Source: Marinosulfonomonas sp.
Lineage (GTDB): Bacteria > Pseudomonadota > Alphaproteobacteria > Rhodobacterales > Rhodobacteraceae
Direction of reading: 5' to 3'
DNA length: 11,409 bases
NCBI GenBank assembly: GCA_019090845.1
Contig: JAHRVD010000352.1
Coordinates: 1 to 11,409 of the forward strand
The notes below the pieces were generated by a model. It had not been told where the DNA came from. It saw only the letters and a list, made by a program, of their open reading frames with translations, and did no database searches. Positions within the stretch are counted from its first letter, which is position 1. Every line of letters starts with the position of its first letter. Both the position numbers and the translations under genes were made by a program. Positions 6,375 through 11,409 of this stretch are shown here, in pieces.

Positions 6375-7325
6375 ATGCCAAAGGACACATTAAACCTTTA
6401 TCTGGCTGCGCCGCGCGGATTTTGTGCAGGCGTGGATCGTGCCGTCAAAATCGTTGAATTGGCGCTGCAGAAATGGGGCGCGCCGGTCTATGTGCGCCAC
6501 GAGATTGTGCACAATAAATTCGTGGTCGATGGCTTGCGCGATCTGGGCGCGATTTTCGTGGAAAGCCTTGACGATTGCCCAACTGACAGGCCGGTTGTGT
6601 TTTCCGCACATGGCGTGCCCAAATCAGTCCCGACCGAGGCGGCCCGGCGCGAAATGGTTTATGTGGACGCAACATGCCCTTTGGTATCCAAAGTTCATAT
6701 CGAGGCCGAGCGCCACTCTGCCAACGGGCTTCAGATGATTATGATTGGTCACGCGGGGCACCCTGAAACGGTTGGAACGATGGGGCAATTGCCCCCTGAA
6801 GAAGTTCTTTTGGTAGAAACTGCCGCCGATGTGGCCAGCCTAAAAGTGCGCGATCCGAAAAAACTGGCGTTTATTACCCAGACGACTTTATCAGTTGATG
6901 ATACCGCAGACATCGTATCTGCGCTTCAGGCTCGTTTTCCCCAAATCGTCGGCCCGCACAAAGAAGATATCTGCTACGCGACAACGAACCGACAGTCAGC
7001 GGTCAAGGTCATTGCCAAAAATATCGATGCGCTTCTGGTGATCGGTGCACCAAATTCATCAAATTCCAAACGATTGGTCGAGGTCGGCAAAGCTGCCGGG
7101 TGTAAATACGCCCAGCTGGTCCAGCGCGCCACGGATATCGACTGGCGCGCGTTGCACGGAATTGGCGCTGTTGGAATCACCGCCGGTGCTTCGGCCCCTG
7201 AAATGTTGATCGACGAGGTCCTAAACGCTTTTGCCGAACGGTTCGACCTGACAGTAAAAAATATCGAAACGGCGAAGGAAAATGTAGAATTCAAAGTGCC
7301 CCGAATTTTGCGAGAATCCGTTTGA
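6375..7325 (+). CDS. ispH: 4-hydroxy-3-methylbut-2-enyl diphosphate reductase
   Basis: IspH is the last enzyme of the MEP pathway; it reduces HMBPP to IPP and DMAPP with a [4Fe-4S] cluster. The 316-residue protein is full length. The three cluster cysteines are C17 in [13 protein letters not shown]101 in [12 protein letters not shown] and C200 in [11 protein letters not shown]. Substrate-binding motifs are present: RHEIVHN (41-47) with H42, SAHG (77-80) with H79, GHPETVGT (128-135) with H129 and E131, TQTT (168-171) and NSSNSKRL (227-234). The ATG at 6375 fits the family start ([19 protein letters not shown]), although only a weak, distant GGA lies upstream. It overlaps rnhA and is probably co-transcribed with it. 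No ferredoxin or other electron donor gene lies beside it. Confidence 0.99.
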   Translation: MPKDTLNLYLAAPRGFCAGVDRAVKIVELALQKWGAPVYVRHEIVHNKFVVDGLRDLGAIFVESLDDCPTDRPVVFSAHGVPKSVPTEAARREMVYVDATCPLVSKVHIEAERHSANGLQMIMIGHAGHPETVGTMGQLPPEEVLLVETAADVASLKVRDPKKLAFITQTTLSVDDTADIVSALQARFPQIVGPHKEDICYATTNRQSAVKVIAKNIDALLVIGAPNSSNSKRLVEVGKAAGCKYAQLVQRATDIDWRALHGIGAVGITAGASAPEMLIDEVLNAFAERFDLTVKNIETAKENVEFKVPRILRESV

Positions 7326-7789
7326 AGACCAAGCCAAGCCTGTTTGCTTACACCGACGGCGCCTGCTCGGGCAATCCCGGCCCCGGCGGCTGGGGTGTTT
7401 TGTTGATCGCCCAAAACGGCGACACCGAGGTTAAGCGCCGCGAACTAAGCGGCGGTGCGCCCGACACCACCAACAACCGTATGGAATTGATGGCGGCGAT
7501 CGCGGCACTTGAAACATTGGACCGGGCAACGCCGATCACCATCGTCACCGACAGCATCTACGTCAAAAATGGCCTGACCGAATGGATTCATGGCTGGAAG
7601 CGCAATGGATGGCGGACGGCAGCAAAGAAGCCGGTCAAAAACGTCGAGCTTTGGCAGCGTCTGGATGCAGCCGCTGCGCACCACGATGTGAACTGGAAAT
7701 GGGTCAAAGGCCACGCGGGACACCCCGAAAACGAACGCGCCGATGAACTGGCCCGCGCCGGGATGGAGCCATTTAAACCCGGCCGATAG
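7322..7789 (+). CDS. rnhA: ribonuclease HI
   Basis: RNase HI cuts the RNA strand of RNA-DNA hybrids, removing primers and R-loops. The 155-residue protein is standard length and has all catalytic residues: D12 in [17 protein letters not shown]55 in [10 protein letters not shown]77 in [10 protein letters not shown]131 in [17 protein letters not shown] and D141 in the same segment. The basic handle-like stretch [20 protein letters not shown] (88-107) is present. The start codon is TTG at 7322, overlapping the ispH stop as TTGA. The frame upstream contains no other start, and the family begins only a few residues before the first catalytic aspartate, so TTG is the likely start, with translation coupled to ispH. 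It converges on the GlsB-like gene with only eight bases between stop codons. Confidence 0.98.
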   Translation: MKTKPSLFAYTDGACSGNPGPGGWGVLLIAQNGDTEVKRRELSGGAPDTTNNRMELMAAIAALETLDRATPITIVTDSIYVKNGLTEWIHGWKRNGWRTAAKKPVKNVELWQRLDAAAAHHDVNWKWVKGHAGHPENERADELARAGMEPFKPGR

Positions 7790-7797
7790 AATGCATG

Positions 7798-8037
7798 CTA
7801 GGATTTTGGGCCATATTGGCGCCACAACCAGATTAGCGCCATCGCCCCAAGCACAGCCCCGACAAACCCGGCGGCCCAGCCGGTGATGGTCAACAAGATG
7901 CGCAACACCAGCCCACCGATCAACGCGCCAAACACGCCAATAGCGATTGTGGTTATGACATTTGTTTCCAGTTTCATCAGCCTTGTGGCCAAAAAACCGG
8001 CGGCGGCTCCGATGATTATGAGGGTAAGAAGTGGCAC
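7798..8037 (-). CDS. small GlsB/YeaQ/YmgE-type membrane protein
   Basis: This is a 79-residue hydrophobic protein with three likely membrane helices (about 2-20, 27-50 and 55-72) and the glycine-rich pattern of the GlsB/YeaQ/YmgE family: GAAAGFLATRLM (10-21), GVFGALIGG (34-42) and GFVGAVLGAMALIWLW (57-72). Some relatives are annotated as transglycosylase-associated, but the role is not settled. The GTG at 8037 is preferred to an in-frame ATG at 8064 because a strong AAGGAG (8043-8048) sits five bases before the GTG, while nothing resembling one precedes the ATG. It lies 62 bases after fmt on the same strand and could be the last gene of that operon or have its own promoter in the gap. Confidence 0.78.
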   Translation of the reverse strand: MPLLTLIIIGAAAGFLATRLMKLETNVITTIAIGVFGALIGGLVLRILLTITGWAAGFVGAVLGAMALIWLWRQYGPKS

Positions 8038-8042
8038 AGAAT

Positions 8043-8048
8043 CTCCTT
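8043..8048 (-). promoter_or_regulatory. ribosome binding site that decides a GTG start
   Basis: AAGGAG, a near-perfect Shine-Dalgarno sequence, lies five bases upstream of the GTG at 8037. It falls inside the longer frame that would begin at ATG 8064, which argues for the shorter 79-residue product. Confidence 0.75.
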
Positions 8049-8099
8049 TGTATTGCTGCCTCATATGGGGCGAGCTGGCCGAAAATTAACCCCTGAGCT

Positions 8100-8999
8100 T
8101 CAGTTCAGTGTCTTTGGCAGGGTAACACCATTCAAAAATTCGTCCGCATTCATTGGGCGTTTGCCTGAACGCTGCGCCTGAGTGATTTCAACCGCACCAA
8201 CCTTGCAAGCCACCCGAAAGCCGCCCAACACCTGCCCCGGCTCACCCGAGCCATCGGCCAATTTTGAACGCAGCAATATCACCCGTTCACCATTGATCTT
8301 ACACCATGCGCCCGGAAACGGCGACAGACCACGTATCTGACGGTCGACGTCCTGCGCCGGTGCAGCCCAGTTTATTCGCGCCTCGTCCTTGTCGATTTTA
8401 TTGGCATAGGTCACGCCGGTTTCTGGTTGTGCCTCGGGTGTCAGGCCATCCAGACGCGCGATACAATCGACGATCAAATCCGCTCCGATTTGTGACAGAC
8501 GGTCGTGCAAGTCGGCAGTGGTATCCGCATCGCCGATTTTGCTCACTTGCCGCAACAAAACAGGCCCGGTGTCCAGCCCGGCATCCATCTGCATAATGCA
8601 AACACCGGTGTTGGCGTCGCCCGCCATGATCGCGCGATGGATCGGCGCGGCCCCACGCCAGCGTGGCAAAAGGGACGCATGAATATTCAGGCACCCGCGG
8701 CTTGGAGCATCCAGAATTTCGCGCGGCAGGATCAAACCATAGGCAACAACAACCGCAAGATCGGCCTTAAGGTCGCGAAACTCTGCCTGCGTAGTCGGGT
8801 CGCGCAGGCTTTTGGGGTAGCGAACCGGCAGTCCCAGACTTTCGGCGCGCAGTTGCACCGGGCTGGGGCGATCTTTTTTGCCGCGACCGGCGGGCCGGGG
8901 GGGCTGGCAGTAAACAGCCAAAATCTCATGGCCAGCCTGAACCAATGCATCCAGCGCCGATACCGAGAAATCCGGGGTTCCCATGAACACCAGTTTCAT
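8100..8999 (-). CDS. fmt: methionyl-tRNA formyltransferase
   Basis: Fmt transfers a formyl group from 10-formyltetrahydrofolate to initiator Met-tRNA. The 299-residue protein is full length. The Rossmann-like N-terminal domain starts [13 protein letters not shown]. Residues 83-93 read [11 protein letters not shown]. The catalytic segment [20 protein letters not shown] (105-124) supplies N105 and H107, and GLDTGPVL (141-148) supplies D143. The C-terminal OB-fold tRNA-binding domain begins around residue 200 ([15 protein letters not shown]) and includes [11 protein letters not shown] (228-238). It starts with ATG at 8999, overlapping the stop of the def-like gene by four bases (ATGA). The fmt/def pairing is one of the commonest bacterial gene neighbourhoods. 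A seven-G run (plus strand, near 8897-8903) encodes the P-P-R-P stretch and is in frame. Confidence 0.98.
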   Translation of the reverse strand: MKLVFMGTPDFSVSALDALVQAGHEILAVYCQPPRPAGRGKKDRPSPVQLRAESLGLPVRYPKSLRDPTTQAEFRDLKADLAVVVAYGLILPREILDAPSRGCLNIHASLLPRWRGAAPIHRAIMAGDANTGVCIMQMDAGLDTGPVLLRQVSKIGDADTTADLHDRLSQIGADLIVDCIARLDGLTPEAQPETGVTYANKIDKDEARINWAAPAQDVDRQIRGLSPFPGAWCKINGERVILLRSKLADGSGEPGQVLGGFRVACKVGAVEITQAQRSGKRPMNADEFLNGVTLPKTLN

Positions 9000-9496
9000 C
9001 GCGACCGCCCCGTTTTTTGTGCCTTCTTTAACAACATCTGGCGTTTCACTTTTGAAAGACGTTCAAAATACATCCGGCCATTTACATGATCTATCTGGTG
9101 CTGGGCCGATGTGGCCCACAGGCCCACAAAATCGCGTTGTTCCAGCTGCCCGTCGGCGTTCAAAAACTGAACTGTCACCGCGCGGGGGCGCTCGATCAGG
9201 GCCGAAACGCCGGGCAGATTTGGACTTGCCTCTTGGTGGCTTCGCATCTTGGCCGAGGCGTGCAGCACGACAGGGTTCGCCATGCGCACCACCTGCCCGC
9301 GATCCTGCGAGGCATCCACCACCGCCAAACGCAACATGCACCCGATTTGCGGCGCGGCCAGCCCGACGCCGGGCATTGCCTCCATTACTTCGACCATACT
9401 GTCCCAGATTTCGCGGATATCATCCGTGATCGCGTCAACAACATCGGCCGCCGTTCGCAACCGCTGGTCGGGCCATGGGATAATCTGGCGCGTCAC
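8996..9496 (-). CDS. peptide deformylase-like protein with replaced catalytic residues
   Basis: This 166-residue protein has the deformylase fold and length. Motif 1, GVGLAAPQ (43-50), is intact. In motif 2, where active enzymes have EGCLS, it reads EASPN (89-93), so the metal-ligand cysteine is serine (S91). Motif 3 reads HQIDH (133-137): both histidines remain but the catalytic glutamate is glutamine (Q134). [10 protein letters not shown] (123-132) and the basic tail follow the family. It should be inactive or strongly altered as a deformylase. The gene is not an obvious pseudogene: the frame is open, it starts with GTG at 9496 overlapping the def stop as GTGA, and it ends overlapping the fmt start as ATGA. 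It may be a regulator, a partner of the active Def, or a binding protein for N-terminal formyl-Met. Family membership is clear; function is open. Confidence 0.92.
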   Translation of the reverse strand: MTRQIIPWPDQRLRTAADVVDAITDDIREIWDSMVEVMEAMPGVGLAAPQIGCMLRLAVVDASQDRGQVVRMANPVVLHASAKMRSHQEASPNLPGVSALIERPRAVTVQFLNADGQLEQRDFVGLWATSAQHQIDHVNGRMYFERLSKVKRQMLLKKAQKTGRSR

Positions 9497-10014
9497 GCGC
9501 GTGCCTTTTCCCGCTTTAGTTTTTGCATCTTGCGGGTGATCATCTGACGCTTCAGCGGTTTTAGGTAGTCGATGAACAACTTGCCATCCAAATGGTCAAT
9601 CTCATGCTGAACGCAGGTCGCCCAAAGCCCGTCAAACTGTTCTTCGTGCTGTTTGCCGTCAACATCCTGCCAACTGATCCGCGCCTCTGCAGGGCGTTCC
9701 ACATCTGCGAATTGTTCTGGGATAGACAGGCAGCCCTCTTCGTAGGTGTTCATTTCATCTGACAACCAGCTTACTTCCGGGTTAATCAGGATCATCGGTT
9801 GCGGTGTGGCGCCTTCTTCTTTGACGCAATCCATAACGAACAGCCGTTTGAGCACACCAATCTGCGGTGCGGCCAGCCCAATTCCGGGCGCGTTATACAT
9901 CGTTTCAAGCATATCATCGGCCAGCCGTCTTAAATCGGCCGAGAACTCGCCAACGGGGTCAGCAACCGTTTTCAGGCGCGGGTCGGGGTGTATCAATATA
10001 GATCGTAAGCTCAT
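9493..10014 (-). CDS. def: peptide deformylase, catalytically complete
   Basis: Def removes the formyl group from the N-terminal methionine of nascent proteins, using a metal ion, usually Fe(II). The 173-residue protein has all three motifs: GIGLAAPQ (44-51), EGCLS (93-97) with metal ligand C95, and HEIDH (137-141) with ligands H137 and H141 and catalytic E138. The N-terminus MSLRSILIHPDPRLK is typical. The ATG at 10014 is preceded by GAGGG, rather close; the frame is open further upstream to 10236, but that part overlaps patB on the other strand and is unlike any deformylase. It heads the def / def-like / fmt cluster and diverges from patB. Confidence 0.98.
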   Translation of the reverse strand: MSLRSILIHPDPRLKTVADPVGEFSADLRRLADDMLETMYNAPGIGLAAPQIGVLKRLFVMDCVKEEGATPQPMILINPEVSWLSDEMNTYEEGCLSIPEQFADVERPAEARISWQDVDGKQHEEQFDGLWATCVQHEIDHLDGKLFIDYLKPLKRQMITRKMQKLKREKARA

Positions 10015-10120
10015 GCCCTCGCATTTATGCGATGCCCGGCGTCGTTGCAACGCCCCTTGCCTCTTGCACCTGCTGATATCCCGTTTAGCCTGCGCCGGGC
10101 AGGAAAATAGGGATTCTCTA
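10015..10120. other. divergent intergenic region between def and patB
   Basis: This 106-base spacer should hold promoters for both directions. It contains a perfect 10-base palindrome CGTTGCAACG (10043-10052) and three TTGC words (10046, 10057, 10064). On the minus strand TTGCAA and CATAAA can be paired with a short 15-base spacer as a weak def promoter. On the plus strand I see no good pair. AGGGA about nine bases before the patB ATG is its likely ribosome site. Confidence 0.4.
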
Positions 10121-11293
10121 ATGAGTTTTGACGAAATCATCGACCGTCGTGGCAGCCATTGTTCAAAATGGGACATGATGGAGGCCAGATATGGCGTTTC
10201 GCCGGATGACGGACTGGCAATGTTCGTGGCCGACATGGATTTCCGCTCGCCGCCCTGCGTGCAGGACGCGCTGCGAAAAATGCTTGATCTGGGTGTCTAC
10301 GGCTATTTTGGGGATGACCGCGCCTATCGGGCATCCATTCAATGGTGGATGAAAACCCGTCACGGCTGGGATCTGGAAACCGACTGGATATTTTCTACCC
10401 ACGGTCTGGTGAACGGAACAGCTATGTGCCTGGACACGTTCACAAAGCCCGGCGACGGTATCGTTCTGCACACGCCGGTTTACCACGCCTTCGCGCGCGT
10501 TATCAAATCCGCCGGACGCGAGGTTGTGGAATGCGAGATGGTCAACAACAACGGGCATTACGAATTTGATTTTGACGCCTGGGACGCACAGATGACCGGC
10601 AACGAAAAAATGTTTATTTTCTGTTCGCCTCTGAACCCCGGCGGACGCGTTTGGACACAGGCCGAATTGACCGGACTAGCCGATTTTGTCAAACGTCATG
10701 ACCTGATCCTTGTATCTGACGAGATTCACCACGACCTTGTGCGCCCCGGCCACAAACATATTCCAATGGCTGTTGCAGCCCCCGACATCAGCGATCGGCT
10801 GATCATGATGACGGCCGTTTCCAAGACCTTCAACCTTGCTGGTGGGCATGTGGGCAATGTCATCATTCAGGACGAAAACCTGCGCGCCCGATTTGGTGCC
10901 AGAATGGCAGCCCTTGGGAATTCCCCGAACGCTTTTGGTTTGCATCTGGCGACCGCAGCCTATTCACCCGAAGGCGCGGCGTGGGTGGACGATCTGAATG
11001 CATACCTTGCCGAAAACTCGAAAATTTTCGACGACGGAGTGAACGCAATACCGGGTGTCAGGTCGATGCATTTGGAATCCACTTATTTGTCATGGGTAGA
11101 TTTTTCCGGCACCGGAATGAGCGGCGAAGAAGTGAACGATCGGCTAAAGAATTCTGCAAAGATCGCCGTTAATCAGGGCAAATCCTTTGGACAAGGTGGC
11201 GACGATTTTATGCGTTTCAATATCGGAATGCCGCGTTCGCAAATCATTGAAGCGGTGAAAAGGCTTCAGGCCGCATTCGCCGATCTGCAATAG
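10121..11293 (+). CDS. patB: MalY/PatB-type PLP-dependent C-S lyase / aminotransferase
   Basis: This is a 390-residue fold-type I PLP enzyme of the MalY/PatB group, which splits C-S bonds in substrates such as cystathionine or cysteine and sometimes transaminates. The N-terminus DRRGSHCSKWDMM (8-20) and FVADMDFRSP (35-44) are group hallmarks. Active-site features are Y121 in HTPVYHAF, SPLNPGGRVW (169-178) with N172, D200 in VSDEIHHDL contacting the PLP nitrogen, the Schiff-base lysine K235 in VSKTFNLAG, and R365 in MRFNIGMP for the substrate carboxylate. The ATG at 10121 is chosen; the frame is open upstream but runs across def on the other strand. The exact substrate cannot be told from sequence. 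In a marine roseobacter a role in releasing sulphide or methanethiol from thio-amino acids would fit, which is inference. Confidence 0.9.
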   Translation: MSFDEIIDRRGSHCSKWDMMEARYGVSPDDGLAMFVADMDFRSPPCVQDALRKMLDLGVYGYFGDDRAYRASIQWWMKTRHGWDLETDWIFSTHGLVNGTAMCLDTFTKPGDGIVLHTPVYHAFARVIKSAGREVVECEMVNNNGHYEFDFDAWDAQMTGNEKMFIFCSPLNPGGRVWTQAELTGLADFVKRHDLILVSDEIHHDLVRPGHKHIPMAVAAPDISDRLIMMTAVSKTFNLAGGHVGNVIIQDENLRARFGARMAALGNSPNAFGLHLATAAYSPEGAAWVDDLNAYLAENSKIFDDGVNAIPGVRSMHLESTYLSWVDFSGTGMSGEEVNDRLKNSAKIAVNQGKSFGQGGDDFMRFNIGMPRSQIIEAVKRLQAAFADLQ

Positions 11294-11318
11294 ATTAATA
11301 GGCGTGCCGGGGCGACTG

Positions 11319-11409
11319 TCAGTTTAGCAAAGCAACCGGTGCGTCATCGTCGCGGACAAAATCCAGCGGCGCTTTGTCGAGCGCGGCGGTGCTGCGTTTA
11401 AATTCATAA
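11319..11409 (-). CDS. C-terminal end of an unidentified protein, cut by the right edge
   Basis: A minus-strand frame enters from the right edge, stays open for 29 codons and stops at TGA (11321-11319). It ends with LDFVRDDDAPVALLN. Its codons mostly use G or C in the third position, like the neighbouring genes, and it would converge with patB, leaving 25 bases between stop codons. I do not recognise the family from this tail. The piece is short enough that a chance open frame cannot be excluded. Confidence 0.5.
   Translation of the reverse strand, partial: YEFKRSTAALDKAPLDFVRDDDAPVALLN

Noticed and set aside
8100..8999. The seven-G run near 8897 as a frameshift in fmt
   Set aside because: The protein reads normally on both sides of the run ([11 protein letters not shown]).
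8996..9496. The def-like gene as a decaying pseudogene
   Set aside because: The frame is whole, length is normal, overlaps with both neighbours are kept, and other motifs such as GVGLAAPQ and both metal histidines remain.
9746..10120. An extended patB or a separate plus-strand gene across def
   Set aside because: It is the antisense of the catalytic half of def and has no ribosome site or family match; PatB homologues start at MSFDEIID.
1..11409. A mobile island, CRISPR array, toxin-antitoxin pair or defence system
   Set aside because: No recombinase, transposase, terminal or direct repeats, tRNA or repeat array is visible; nearly every gene is a recognised core gene in a familiar order. 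A stand-alone NYN protein without a small partner gene does not make a toxin-antitoxin pair.

Overview
The window reads as an ordinary chromosomal housekeeping segment from an alphaproteobacterium, most likely a roseobacter-type member of the Rhodobacterales. The support is the gene order folK / rpoZ / rsh / DUF2062 / pdxJ / acpS, a single long bifunctional RelA/SpoT homologue, two peptide deformylase genes fused head to tail with fmt, and protein sequences that match my memory of that order (PdxJ, IspH, RnhA, Fmt, FolK). Taxonomy is inferred from protein likeness and gene order; there is no rRNA gene here. The window is densely coded: sixteen protein genes, two of them cut by the window edges, and no gap longer than 173 bases. 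I see no tRNA, rRNA, CRISPR array, insertion sequence, integrase or att-like repeat.

Left block (1-4990), all on the minus strand and read right to left: folK (folate), rpoZ (RNA polymerase omega), rsh ((p)ppGpp synthetase/hydrolase), a DUF2062 membrane protein, pdxJ (vitamin B6) and acpS (acyl carrier protein activation, running off the left edge). From rpoZ leftward the genes are 20-34 bases apart or overlap (pdxJ/acpS share ATGA), so they probably form one operon. A candidate sigma70-type promoter lies just upstream of rpoZ. RpoZ begins with the MAR motif associated with ppGpp site 1 of RNA polymerase, so the omega subunit that helps sense the alarmone sits next to the enzyme that makes it.

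Centre (5147-7789): a stand-alone NYN/LabA-type nuclease-like gene on the plus strand, divergent from folK; a small exported c-type cytochrome on the minus strand, convergent with the NYN gene; then ispH (isoprenoid synthesis) and rnhA (RNase HI) on the plus strand. rnhA starts at a TTG that overlaps the ispH stop.

Right block (7798-10014), minus strand: def, a second def-like gene, fmt and a small GlsB/YeaQ-type membrane protein. def, the def-like gene and fmt overlap by four bases at each joint. Fmt formylates initiator Met-tRNA and Def removes the formyl group from finished chains. The middle paralogue has lost the metal-ligand cysteine and the catalytic glutamate, so it is unlikely to be a normal deformylase. 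On the plus strand a PLP-dependent MalY/PatB-type C-S lyase/aminotransferase (10121-11293) diverges from def, and the right edge carries the last 29 codons of an unidentified minus-strand gene.

I did not find a new multi-gene system. The items most worth a second look are the degenerate deformylase paralogue, the NYN protein and orphan cytochrome between folK and ispH, and the omega/Rsh pairing. Several coding starts differ from the longest open frame and are corrected in the features (rsh, rpoZ, folK, NYN, cytochrome c, GlsB-like, def, patB).
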